DNA from: Pontibacter sp. SGAir0037
GTDB lineage: Bacteria; Bacteroidota; Bacteroidia; Cytophagales; Hymenobacteraceae
DNA length: 64,000 nt
Direction: 5' to 3'
NCBI RefSeq assembly: GCF_005491705.1
Contig: NZ_CP028092.1
Coordinates: forward strand, 4,774,001-4,838,000
Within the stretch, counting starts at the first letter, position 1. Each line of letters starts with the position of its first letter. The notes under the pieces are model-generated. The model ran no database searches and was not told the DNA's origin. It saw only the letters and a program-made list of their open reading frames with translations. Of the stretch, positions 16,713 to 25,775 are shown piece by piece. Made by a program: the position numbers and the translations under genes.

Positions 16713-18758
16713 ATGAAAGCAGTAACTTCTACTAAATTATTTCTGCTACTTCTGTGCCTGATGGCTACTTCTGTTGTTGCACATGCGCAAGAAGCGCCAG
16801 CCAAATTTGGCAAAATTGAGGAAAGCGAGCTAAAAATGCTCACCTACGACAAAGACACAAGTGCTGCAGCTGTAGTACTCTCCGATGTTGGCAATACTTA
16901 CTTTACTTACTACAAAGGATTCCAGTTTGTGTTTGAGCGGCAAACCCGAATAAAAATTCTGAAGAAGTCTGGCTACGACTGGGCCAACATTTCTATCCCT
17001 TTTTATCAAAAGAACGCTTCCAAAGAAAAGGTTATAAACATTAAAGGCTTTACCTATAATCTGGTAGATGGCAAAGTGGTGAAAGAGAAGCTGGAAGGAA
17101 AGGCTATTTTTGATGAACAGACAAGTGAATACTGGTTCACTAAAAAGTTTACCATGCCGAATGTGAAAGAAGGCTCTGTAATAGAATTTTCTTATACCAT
17201 CACATCCGACTTTTTATACAACCTGAGAGAATGGGAGTTCCAGGATTTTATTCCTATCGCTTATAGCCAGTATAAAGTACGCATTCCGGAGTATTTCAAC
17301 TACAAGCTGAACCAGCAAGGTTACCTGCGCTTTAGCGATGAATCTAAAACTGAAAGAGGCAGGGAGAAGTTCACTGTTACCTGGGAGGCCTCTATTGATG
17401 CGGGTTTAGGAGGAGGAAGAACACCTGGCGGTTCTACGCAGGTAGAGGCGGAGAATGTAACCCACCTATGGGTTGTAAAAGATGCACCTGCCTTACGCCC
17501 GGAAAGTTTTATTACCACTATGCGCGACTATCAGACTAAACTTGAATTCGAGCTTCAGACAGTAAAATATCCTGGTGAAATACCAAGGGTAATGACAGGC
17601 AACTGGGACGAAGTAACAGTGGACTTGATGAAGTCAGAAAATTTTGGAACACAGCTGAGAAGGAATGGCTTCTTTAAAAATGAAATAGCGGCCATTGCGG
17701 CCAAATACACTAAGCCAGAGGAGCAGATAGCTGCTATACACGAACTGGTTAAGAAGAGTGTCAAGTGGAATGGCAAGTATCATTATTTAACAACCGGGCC
17801 TATTCGCAAGGCTTTTGATAATCACATAGGAAATGCTGCAGACATTAACATACTGTTAACAGCTATGTTGTTGGAAGCAGGTTTAGATGCGGCACCTGTC
17901 CTGGTGAGTACCAGAGAGCACGGTCGCCCGCCTTTGGGTTCTCCTATGCTGAACAAGTTTAACTATGTATTGTCGCATGTTAAACTAGGCGATTATGAAG
18001 TGCTGCTCGATGCCACAGATCCCCTGTTAACGGCAGGAATGCTGCCTTTCCGTTGCCTGAACGGCCAGGGCAGGCTTATAAAGAATGGCGACAATCGCTG
18101 GGTGGACCTAAAGCCTACGGGGCAGCAGACTTCTTTTTTTACCAGCACGCTTACAGTATCAGAAACCGGCGATATGTCGGGTAAGGCCACAGAATCGAAC
18201 GGCGGGTATAATGCCTTATTTATGCGCAGAGTTATTCTGGAAGAAGGCGAGGACAAGTTTGCGGAGAAAATGGCGAAAGAGTCTGGGAACTATAAAATTG
18301 AGAATGCCAAGGTTCAGAACCTGACAGATCTGGGAAAAGCCCTGGAACTTGTATACGACATCAGAGTGAGCGGCAACGGCCAGAAAAACAGCATGCTTTA
18401 CATTAACCCTATGTTGAGCCAGGCAGAAAAAGAGAACCCTTTTAAACTGGAAGAAAGGCTATACCCGGTAGATTTTGCTGCTCCGAAAGACGAAACATAT
18501 ATATGTACCATTACCATACCGGATGGCTTTGAAGTAGAGGAATCGCCCAAGAATGCTGTAGTGGCCTTACCTGAGAATGGAGGCAGGTTTATGTATGTTG
18601 TGGAAAAGAATGGAAACAAAATCCAGATACTGAGTAAAATCAGTATTAGCAAACCTGTGTTTTATGCCCCGGAATATGCTTCCTTAAAAGAGTTCTACAA
18701 CCAGATTGTGGCGAAACATGCTGAGCAGATAGTGCTTAAAAAAATCGCGCAAAATTAG
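16713..18758 (+). CDS. DUF3857/transglutaminase-fold exported protein, paralogue 2
   Basis: A 681-residue paralogue of the upstream protein, with signal peptide MKAVTSTKLFLLLLCLMATSV and cleavage near HAQ. ATG 16713 is chosen over a GTG two codons earlier. DUF3857 and the transglutaminase-like fold are in the same order. The active site is again replaced: GNAADIN for the Cys loop and FNYVLSH for the His strand, with LLDATDP kept. It carries a Gly-rich insertion near residue 230 (GLGGGRTPGGST) absent from paralogue 1. The 60-base gap to paralogue 1 and shared orientation suggest one transcript and recent tandem duplication. Confidence 0.8.
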   Translation: MKAVTSTKLFLLLLCLMATSVVAHAQEAPAKFGKIEESELKMLTYDKDTSAAAVVLSDVGNTYFTYYKGFQFVFERQTRIKILKKSGYDWANISIPFYQKNASKEKVINIKGFTYNLVDGKVVKEKLEGKAIFDEQTSEYWFTKKFTMPNVKEGSVIEFSYTITSDFLYNLREWEFQDFIPIAYSQYKVRIPEYFNYKLNQQGYLRFSDESKTERGREKFTVTWEASIDAGLGGGRTPGGSTQVEAENVTHLWVVKDAPALRPESFITTMRDYQTKLEFELQTVKYPGEIPRVMTGNWDEVTVDLMKSENFGTQLRRNGFFKNEIAAIAAKYTKPEEQIAAIHELVKKSVKWNGKYHYLTTGPIRKAFDNHIGNAADINILLTAMLLEAGLDAAPVLVSTREHGRPPLGSPMLNKFNYVLSHVKLGDYEVLLDATDPLLTAGMLPFRCLNGQGRLIKNGDNRWVDLKPTGQQTSFFTSTLTVSETGDMSGKATESNGGYNALFMRRVILEEGEDKFAEKMAKESGNYKIENAKVQNLTDLGKALELVYDIRVSGNGQKNSMLYINPMLSQAEKENPFKLEERLYPVDFAAPKDETYICTITIPDGFEVEESPKNAVVALPENGGRFMYVVEKNGNKIQILSKISISKPVFYAPEYASLKEFYNQIVAKHAEQIVLKKIAQN

Positions 18759-18864
18759 AAAGTACCATAAAATCGCTGCTGTACCGGCAGCGGCTTTTCT
18801 GCAAATACTCCATAGCTTAACAAAAATACCATCCTACTATTTAGGTTATACCATTACGAAGCGT

Positions 18865-20769
18865 ATGAAAATTTTTACCAATGTGCTTAGCTATAGTTTA
18901 AGCATTGCATTTTTGATACTTGCTGTTGTATTACCTGGCAGGGCATACAGCGCTGATCTTGAGAAAGGGGCTAATGTGATTGTGTCGGAAGAGACAACGT
19001 TTACAGTTAATTCGATAAGCAGTGGAACAACGCTTGTTAAAACTACTATTACCATTCTGAATGATAACGGAAAACGTAGAGCAAAGCTGTATGTGCCTTA
19101 CGATAAACTTAGTAAAGTAGACTTCATCAAAGGAACGTCTTATGATCGCTTCGGCAAGAAAATTAAAACTTTAAAGAAAAGCGATATTGTAGATGTTAGC
19201 TCTATTAATGATTTTTCCTTGTTTGAAGATAATAGGGTGAAAATTGCTGATCTTACCCATACTTCTTACCCTTATGTAGTTGAGTACGAGTACCAGACTA
19301 CCTCTAACAATATGCTTTTTTATCCTACTTGGGCTCCTCAGGATGATGATAAATTAGCAGTGAAAGACGCCTCCTTTAAAGTTTTAATGCCGAAGGGGAT
19401 GAATCTGCGTTACCAGGAGTACAATTTGCAGGAAAAGGTAAAGCAGGAAAGCACGCCTACACATGAGGTGTATGTCTGGAAAGTAAATAACTTAGCTGCT
19501 GTGGAGCTAGAACCATACGGACCTTACTTTTCAGAGGTAATACCAATGGTGCGAACAGCCCCAAATGATTTTGAAGTACAAGGCTACAGAGGTAACATGG
19601 AAACCTGGGAAGCTTATGGAAAGTGGATTAACAAGCTGAACGAAGGCCGAGGAGTACTGCCAGAGGCAACTAAAAAGAAACTGCAGGATATGGTAGCCAA
19701 AGCACAGGATCCGGCAGAGAAGGTGAAAATAGTATACAATTACCTGCAGCAGAACACACGCTACATTTCTATACAGTTGGGTATAGGTGGCTGGCAACCT
19801 TTTGAAGCTTCTTTTGTCGATGCAAAAGGATATGGAGATTGTAAAGCTTTAACAAATTACACGCAGTCAATGCTGCAGGCAATAGGTATAGAATCTCATC
19901 ATGCTTTAATCAGGGCCGGAGATAATATTCCTAACATACAGGCCGATTTCCCGAGCTCACAGTTTAACCATGTTATTTTGTGTGTGCCGATGAAAGCGGA
20001 TACGCTATGGCTGGAATGTACAAGCCAGAATGCATCGGCAGGTTATATGGGAAGCTCAACAGGAAACCGCAATGCTTTACTAATAACACCAACAGGTGGT
20101 AAAATAGTAAAAACACCTGATTATAAAGCCCCTGATAATTTACAAAAACGTTCTATAGCTGTTAGCCTGGACGAGAAAGGGAATGGCCTGGCCCGCATCA
20201 CAACATTATATGCGGGGGAACAGCAGGAGTCTTATGATGGAATGATGAATCATCTCAAGCCCGAAGACCAGAAGAAATGGCTTTATAACAATATTAAAAT
20301 GCCTTCTTTCGAAATAGCAAGTTTTGCTTTTAACCAGACAAAAGACCGGATTCCTACTGTAACAGAAAAGCTGGAGCTGAACCTGCGCCAGTGTGCTACC
20401 CTAAGTGGAAAACGAATGTTTGTTACCCTTAACCTGATGAACAGGTGGGAGTCAGCGCCACGTCAGGTAGAAAAGCGCCAATATGAAGTGGTGCGTGGCA
20501 TGTCGTTCTTTGATATAGACACCGTAGAATATCAGATACCGGTTGGTTATACTTTAGAATACCAGCCACAGGAGGTTGTGCATACTTCGCAGTTCGGAGA
20601 ATATAAGGCAAAGGTGCAGGTAGATGGGCAAAAGCTGGTTTATATCAGGTCGCTGCAAATGCACAAAGGCCGTTACAACAGAGATACTTATCCGGCCATG
20701 GTAGAGTTTATCAACAACATTGTAAAGGCCGACGGACAGCAGGCTGTATTTGTGAAGAATATAAATTAA
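18865..20769 (+). CDS. DUF3857/transglutaminase protein with intact Cys-His
   Basis: A 634-residue exported protein, more distant from the two upstream paralogues. The DUF3857 domain (VKTTITILNDNGKRRAKLYV; YPYVVEYEYQ) is followed by a transglutaminase core. Here the nucleophile loop YGDCKALTNY keeps Cys, and SSQFNHVIL keeps His. The third position is Glu (LWLECTSQN) rather than the usual Asp. It may therefore still be a thiol peptidase, amidase or cross-linking enzyme in the envelope, possibly with the two inactive paralogues as partners (inference). The signal peptide is hydrophobic from residue 8 to 24. Confidence 0.8.
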   Translation: MKIFTNVLSYSLSIAFLILAVVLPGRAYSADLEKGANVIVSEETTFTVNSISSGTTLVKTTITILNDNGKRRAKLYVPYDKLSKVDFIKGTSYDRFGKKIKTLKKSDIVDVSSINDFSLFEDNRVKIADLTHTSYPYVVEYEYQTTSNNMLFYPTWAPQDDDKLAVKDASFKVLMPKGMNLRYQEYNLQEKVKQESTPTHEVYVWKVNNLAAVELEPYGPYFSEVIPMVRTAPNDFEVQGYRGNMETWEAYGKWINKLNEGRGVLPEATKKKLQDMVAKAQDPAEKVKIVYNYLQQNTRYISIQLGIGGWQPFEASFVDAKGYGDCKALTNYTQSMLQAIGIESHHALIRAGDNIPNIQADFPSSQFNHVILCVPMKADTLWLECTSQNASAGYMGSSTGNRNALLITPTGGKIVKTPDYKAPDNLQKRSIAVSLDEKGNGLARITTLYAGEQQESYDGMMNHLKPEDQKKWLYNNIKMPSFEIASFAFNQTKDRIPTVTEKLELNLRQCATLSGKRMFVTLNLMNRWESAPRQVEKRQYEVVRGMSFFDIDTVEYQIPVGYTLEYQPQEVVHTSQFGEYKAKVQVDGQKLVYIRSLQMHKGRYNRDTYPAMVEFINNIVKADGQQAVFVKNIN

Positions 20770-20811
20770 TGTTAGCTTTTGGCCGTTCGTAGACTACTAC
20801 TTTCTTTCGCT

Positions 20812-21321
20812 ATGCAAACGATCATTGGAAATATTACTTTAGCTGCTATGCTGCCTGAACATTACGGGCAGGTAAAAGAAATCTACGCGCTTGGTATTGC
20901 TACCAACAACGCTACTCTGGAAACAAATGCCCCGGAGTGGCCGGAGTGGGATGCAAAGCATCTGGCTGCTTGCCGATTGGTTGCACTGCAAGAGGAGCAG
21001 GTTGTAGGATGGGCTGCCCTAACGCCTGTTTCAGGAAGATGCGTGTATAGTGGTGTGGCAGAGGTAAGTGTCTATGTGCATCCGGCTTCAAAAGGCAGAG
21101 GCATAGGTAAAATGCTACTATCTAAATTAGTAGAAGAATCAGAGGAGGAAGGATTTTGGACACTACAGGCAGGCATCTTCAAGGAAAATGAAGCAAGCAT
21201 ACAGCTGCATCAAAAGTGTGGGTTCAGGCTGATAGGCGTGCGGGAACGACTGGGGCAACTACACGGACAGTGGCGGGATATCTGCCTGCTGGAGCGGAGA
21301 AGTAGTAAAGTAGGGTTATAA
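20812..21321 (+). CDS. GNAT N-acetyltransferase, phosphinothricin-acetyltransferase type
   Basis: A 169-residue acetyl-CoA-dependent acetyltransferase. ATG 20812 is chosen because a TTG at 20779 adds 11 residues with no family support. GNAT motif A is VYVHPASKGRGIGKMLLSKLVEES (the CoA-pyrophosphate loop KGRGIGK), and NEASIQLHQKCGFRLIGVRERLGQ is motif B. The N-terminal TLETNAPEWPEWDAKH and the DICLLERRS end fit the Pat/Bar/MddA subgroup. That subgroup acetylates methionine derivatives such as the sulfone or sulfoximine and sometimes phosphinothricin; the substrate here is not proven. Confidence 0.85.
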   Translation: MQTIIGNITLAAMLPEHYGQVKEIYALGIATNNATLETNAPEWPEWDAKHLAACRLVALQEEQVVGWAALTPVSGRCVYSGVAEVSVYVHPASKGRGIGKMLLSKLVEESEEEGFWTLQAGIFKENEASIQLHQKCGFRLIGVRERLGQLHGQWRDICLLERRSSKVGL

Positions 21322-21363
21322 GCTTCAAAAAGATGCCCTACATTTTAGAGACACAGTTGTATT

Positions 21364-23457
21364 TTAAAATTTATACCGCACCTGCGCTTTTACATCCGAT
21401 CTTCTGGGGCCTTCTATTGTTTCCAAACCTGAACCGATGGTATCCTGGTTACGGTAATGCATAATGCCGTACTTTACCCAAACATCCATCTGGCGCATCA
21501 GGCGTAGCTGAAGCAATCCATACAGCCGGGTGCCTCTGCCGCTGAAGGCAGGTATGGAAAAAGCATAGAGCACATCCCGTTCAAAAGCATAAATGCGTGT
21601 GTCGTAGTTATCAGTATCAAAAATGGCGTAACGGGTGCTGAACCGGAAGCGGCTGAAATTAAAGTTTATATCTTGTGCAATAAAATAGCCCGTGCTTTTG
21701 GGTGTTTCCAGCTCAAAGCTGCTGAATTGCACCCGCGAACGCAGATTTACCATTTGAGTAGGAGAAAACTCATAGTAGAGCAGGTAGCTTGTGCGCTCGG
21801 CCTGTCCCACATAATCTATATTGGTTATATTGTCGGCCACGTTACGGCCTTTACTTTCTGCACGTAGCTGCGCATACAGGGTAGTTTGTTTGTTCGGCCT
21901 GAAGAGGAGGCGGGCCAGGTATTCATCACCGTGCGAAGGCGCATCTACACGGTAGCGCAGCCACGGAAAACGGAAGCGGTCGTAGAAGGCGGTAAGCTCC
22001 CACTTGGGAAAAGGTTTTATTTTGATGCCTGTATAAAAGCCGCGTTCATTTATGTTACGGGTGCTTTCGCTAAAGGCGTTGCCGTAAAAGCTATGGAAAT
22101 TCCGGTCGAAGTAACGATACAGCATAGCCAGTTCAACCTTATTCGACAAGTTGGCAACAAGCCCGTTTATGGTTCCAAGGCCACCACTTTTCGACAGAGC
22201 TGTTTCTCCAAAGAAGTATACATTCTGATAGGTATAGCTATAGTTTGCACCAATGTTCAGGTTGCTGGTGCCTTCAAACTCAAAGCGCTGGTAAGGCGCC
22301 CCTGCTTTCTGTATGCGGTTGCTATAGTTGGTTGCTACTGTTGTAACACCTGCCAGAAAAGATCTGTTACGGCTCTGGTAAGTAATATTACCACCTGCTA
22401 TTTGCTCCCGCACCCGCCCTTTGTTGGTCAGTTCGGTAGGCGTACGATGGAAGCCTGTGGTTTGTATTCCCGTGAAAAAATCACCGAAGTTCTCTAGAGT
22501 ATCCAGCTGGGCCTGCAGGTTGGCATCTACGCGTTTACTGGAATAGAAGCTTGTTATATCGATCTGGTCTGTCAGCTTGTAAGTGGCAGCGGCTCCCCTG
22601 AAATAGGCATACTCCAGTACAGAGCTGTATGGCCGGATGCCCAAGTTTGCGCGACTTACGGTAGTAATGGTTTCGCTTCCCTTGCCTACGGTATAGCCAG
22701 AAGATAACAGTAGCCCCTGCCCAAACTGCAGCTGATAGTCGCCCAGCGCAATCGTTTTAAACCGGCCTTTGTTGTACAGCTGCAGGTGAGCCGAATAAAA
22801 GTCGAAACCATAGCGCCGGGTATCGGGGTCCCAGATAAATTGCTCTCCTGCATCTTTTTCGGCTGTAATGCCCAGGCTGTAATCGCGGGTGTGGCTTACA
22901 CGGTAGCGCATAAAGAGTTTTTCAGGAGAGCCTACATAACGACTGGTAGAGCGACTGTTGGGGTCTAGTGGCGTATAGCCCCGGCGTTCCTGCAGGGTAC
23001 GTTCATACCTGAAAACAAGCGCATTGTTGTCTTCTCCTACAATACGCTGCCACAGCGGGCGTTGGTCAGCATTAAGCCCTGCATCATCTACCCGTACAAA
23101 ATACACCAGCTTGTAAATGGTAAGCATGTCAAAATCAGGCACCGCCTGTAGTTCGTAAATGCTCAGCAGTTTTCCGTTTTCGGCTATATAACCAAAGAAA
23201 GAGGCAATTTGCGGACGCGATAAAATAAACAGGGAAGCCAGTTCTTCCGGGTTCGTATTGTTCAGGTCGATGGGGCGCTGGTAGTACTGAAAAAGCGTCT
23301 CGTAAAAGTCTTCGTAGGGCACGTTCTCGTCTTCCTGCTGCGCAAAAAGCTCCTGCACAAACAGGTCGAAGTCGAAAAGCTGGCGTGGATAATCCTGCGC
23401 CTTTAGCGGCGCCATCAGAAAAAAACTTAACCAGCACAGGAGTAAACTTCGTACCAT
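21364..23457 (-). CDS. Exported helix-hairpin-helix plus beta-barrel protein
   Basis: A 697-residue protein with signal peptide MVRSLLLCWLSFFLMAPLKAQ. Residues of about 55-115 form ComEA-like helix-hairpin-helix units (IDLNNTNPEELASLFILSRPQIASFF; LSIYELQAVPDFDMLTIYKL). The remaining 550 residues have the strand-turn pattern of a large outer-membrane barrel (LQLYNKGRFKTIALGDYQLQFGQGLLL; FSRFRFSTRYAIFDTDNYD), ending in KAQVRYKF. The same architecture is common in Bacteroidota and uncharacterised. The HhH part could bind DNA or act as a protein-protein module in the periplasm. No operon partner. Confidence 0.75.
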   Translation of the reverse strand: MVRSLLLCWLSFFLMAPLKAQDYPRQLFDFDLFVQELFAQQEDENVPYEDFYETLFQYYQRPIDLNNTNPEELASLFILSRPQIASFFGYIAENGKLLSIYELQAVPDFDMLTIYKLVYFVRVDDAGLNADQRPLWQRIVGEDNNALVFRYERTLQERRGYTPLDPNSRSTSRYVGSPEKLFMRYRVSHTRDYSLGITAEKDAGEQFIWDPDTRRYGFDFYSAHLQLYNKGRFKTIALGDYQLQFGQGLLLSSGYTVGKGSETITTVSRANLGIRPYSSVLEYAYFRGAAATYKLTDQIDITSFYSSKRVDANLQAQLDTLENFGDFFTGIQTTGFHRTPTELTNKGRVREQIAGGNITYQSRNRSFLAGVTTVATNYSNRIQKAGAPYQRFEFEGTSNLNIGANYSYTYQNVYFFGETALSKSGGLGTINGLVANLSNKVELAMLYRYFDRNFHSFYGNAFSESTRNINERGFYTGIKIKPFPKWELTAFYDRFRFPWLRYRVDAPSHGDEYLARLLFRPNKQTTLYAQLRAESKGRNVADNITNIDYVGQAERTSYLLYYEFSPTQMVNLRSRVQFSSFELETPKSTGYFIAQDINFNFSRFRFSTRYAIFDTDNYDTRIYAFERDVLYAFSIPAFSGRGTRLYGLLQLRLMRQMDVWVKYGIMHYRNQDTIGSGLETIEGPRRSDVKAQVRYKF

Positions 23458-23562
23458 AGGCAGATAAATTCTTGATGTTTACTTGTCACCTGGCGCACCT
23501 ACAGGCTAAAAGTAACAAGCAGTAAATAATTAGCTTACTATACTTCAGCTAAAAATTGTTAC

Positions 23563-24819
23563 ATGGAGCTTTTTCACGTCCTATCAGCTGTATTGGCTGC
23601 CTCTGCTTTTTTTGCCTATATCAACCAGAAATTTATCAGACTGCCTGGTGCTATCGGGTTACTGCTGGCGGGGCTTTTTGTGTCGCTGGTGGTGCAGGGT
23701 ATAGGTATGGTATCGCCTGCTTTTATAGAGGTGGTCAGAGCCAGGCTGGAAGCAATAGATTTTTCTGATTTCCTGATGGATTTTATGCTGAGCTTCCTGC
23801 TTTTTGCCGGCGCACTGCATACTGATCTGGAAAAGCTGTCGGCATCAAAGTGGCCTGTACTTACTTTTGCTACGGTTGGGGTACTTATTTCTACTGCAGT
23901 GGTGGGTACTTTGTTTTACTACCTGCTGCAACTGATGGGCATGCCGATAGATTATATTTACTGCCTCATTTTTGGTGCCCTTATTTCGCCTACCGACCCG
24001 ATTGCCGTGCTGGGCATACTTAAGAAAGCCGATATACCCGAATCGCTGGAGGTAAGTATAACCGGCGAATCTTTGTTTAACGATGGGGTAGGAGTGGTTG
24101 TCTTTACATCGCTATACATGATTGCCCAAAGAGGTGCAGCAAATATTGAGGCATCATTTATAGGAGAACTTTTTCTGGAGGAAGTAGGAGGCGGTTTGGT
24201 GTTAGGCCTGGTGGTGGGGTATATTGCATTTAGGTTTATGCGAAAGATAGACCACTATCAAACGGAGGTACTTATTTCGCTGGCGGTGGTAATGGGCGGC
24301 TATAGCCTGGCGCAGATACTGCATTTTTCCGGACCACTGGCAATGGTAGTGGCAGGGCTTTTTATCGGGAACCAGGGCATAGAACATGCCATGAGCAAAA
24401 CCACTGCTGATTACCTGCACAAGTTCTGGGAAATGGTAGATGAGATTTTTAATGCTATTCTTTTTGTGCTGATAGGCTTGGAGCTGCTGCTGATCGAGTT
24501 TCATGCAATTTATCTTTTAGTTGGTTTTATTACAACTGGCATTGTGCTGCTGGTGCGCTATATTGCCCTTGCCGTTCCTTCCTTTGTGTTGCGCCTTAAC
24601 CGGACCTTTGCGCCCAATACCTTATCTATTATGACATGGGGCGGCCTGCGTGGGGGAATCTCTATTGCTTTAGCGCTTTCGCTTGCCCAGGAGATGGAGC
24701 GGGAAGTGATTACGGCCATTACATATGCGGTGGTGCTACTTTCGCTGGTGGTACAGGGCTTAACTATAGAGCCGTTTATCAGGCGTGTATCACGAGGTGT
24801 GGTAAAAGAAAAAATTTAA
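23563..24819 (+). CDS. CPA1-family Na+(K+)/H+ antiporter
   Basis: A 418-residue inner-membrane antiporter with about 12 hydrophobic segments. The family motifs are FGALISPTDPIAVLGILK (unwound TM4, about residues 138-155) and ESLFNDGVGVVVF (TM5 with the Asn-Asp pair that binds cation and proton in CPA1 carriers). The later MTWGGLRGGISIALALSL is also conserved. It lacks a long cytoplasmic C-terminal tail. It likely exchanges sodium for protons for pH and salt homeostasis; ion choice is not readable. Its TAA stop overlaps the stop of the convergent gene within the tetramer TTAA. Confidence 0.92.
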   Translation: MELFHVLSAVLAASAFFAYINQKFIRLPGAIGLLLAGLFVSLVVQGIGMVSPAFIEVVRARLEAIDFSDFLMDFMLSFLLFAGALHTDLEKLSASKWPVLTFATVGVLISTAVVGTLFYYLLQLMGMPIDYIYCLIFGALISPTDPIAVLGILKKADIPESLEVSITGESLFNDGVGVVVFTSLYMIAQRGAANIEASFIGELFLEEVGGGLVLGLVVGYIAFRFMRKIDHYQTEVLISLAVVMGGYSLAQILHFSGPLAMVVAGLFIGNQGIEHAMSKTTADYLHKFWEMVDEIFNAILFVLIGLELLLIEFHAIYLLVGFITTGIVLLVRYIALAVPSFVLRLNRTFAPNTLSIMTWGGLRGGISIALALSLAQEMEREVITAITYAVVLLSLVVQGLTIEPFIRRVSRGVVKEKI

Positions 24820-25631
24820 TTGCGAAGTTTATAGGAGACAGATAAGTGGTTGCTGATGCCAAGTAAAGTAGTGGAGCCAAAAGCATAATCTACCTGTAGC
24901 TGCCGAGCCTGAAAGCCTGCACCAAACGTAGCTTTATTGGTTTCGGAGGAGAAGCCGGTGCGTACCGCCAGTTTTTCCTGCAGCAGCAGGTACTCCAGGC
25001 CAGCTTTGAAATCAGCCGCAAAATCGATGTGCTTTTCTGTTTCTACCAGCAGTACTACTCTCTGGTATGGGCGATAGGAGAGGCCGGCTTTCATAATAGT
25101 AGGCAACCGTTCATCTTCAAACTCGGCCAGTTTTGCCTGGTTAATATTGTAAGCATAGGCACCAAAGTTCAGGTCGGGTACAATTTCGGCTTGCCCGCCT
25201 ACCGACAGAGCTACGGCTTTTCTACTGCCGTACCCCTGTACCGCCACCTGCCATACATCTACTTTGCCGCCCAAACTAAATTGCCCTAATTTATGGCCTA
25301 GGCCTAAACCAATGTGCTGCTGGCTAAAGAGCTCATCGCCAAACCGACTCAGGCTGAGCCCATAATTGCCATAACTAGCAGTAGGATAAACGGCCTGTAG
25401 TGCAACTGTAGATAAGGCCCGCATGCCAAACCTGTTTTCGGTGTAAACTCCAAACTGTGCCTGTTCCAGGCGAGCAATACCAGCCACGTTATTATGCAGT
25501 CCCCAGATATCTGGCAGTGTTACAGAAGCATTGCCCAGTGCAGCCGCCCGGGCACCGGCAGGTATATCGGCTTGAGCGTAAGCGAAGTAGGGAGATAAGA
25601 AAATCAGTAAAAGGTATAGTTGCTTCAGCAT
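24816..25631 (-). CDS. PorV/UPF0164-like outer-membrane protein
   Basis: A 271-residue exported barrel protein. After the signal peptide (cut near AYAQA) comes DIPAGARAAALGNASVTLPDIWGLHNNVAGIA, the N-terminal pattern of PorV/PorQ/UPF0164 FadL-like barrels in Bacteroidota. The following strands (YGNYGLSLSRFGDELF; FGAYAYNINQAKL; VDYAFGSTTLLGISNHLSVSYKL) fit a 14-strand barrel. True PorV, the type IX secretion shuttle, is usually longer (about 380-400 residues), so this is a relative rather than PorV itself. It is convergent with the antiporter gene. Confidence 0.7.
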   Translation of the reverse strand: MLKQLYLLLIFLSPYFAYAQADIPAGARAAALGNASVTLPDIWGLHNNVAGIARLEQAQFGVYTENRFGMRALSTVALQAVYPTASYGNYGLSLSRFGDELFSQQHIGLGLGHKLGQFSLGGKVDVWQVAVQGYGSRKAVALSVGGQAEIVPDLNFGAYAYNINQAKLAEFEDERLPTIMKAGLSYRPYQRVVLLVETEKHIDFAADFKAGLEYLLLQEKLAVRTGFSSETNKATFGAGFQARQLQVDYAFGSTTLLGISNHLSVSYKLRN

Positions 25632-25726
25632 GAAAGGCTATTACCTGTTTATTGGCATTATGTATAGGTATTATTGTACGGAAGTTGACAGCGTTAATGT
25701 TTAAAATTCCAGGTGAAATAAAACAA

Positions 25727-25757
25727 AAAAGGCGCTAAGTATACCTCAGCGCCTTTT
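25727..25757 (-). terminator. Rho-independent terminator of the dipeptidyl peptidase gene
   Basis: A 10-bp perfect stem (25727-25736 with 25748-25757) rich in GC at its core is followed on the minus strand by a run of T. It stands 19 bases after the stop of the S46 peptidase gene. Confidence 0.85.
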
Positions 25758-25775
25758 CCTGTAGAAAAGTTAAAT

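Noticed and set aside
24816..25631. True PorV subunit of type IX secretion
   Set aside because: Too short and without a porU neighbour; only the general UPF0164-like pattern is supported.
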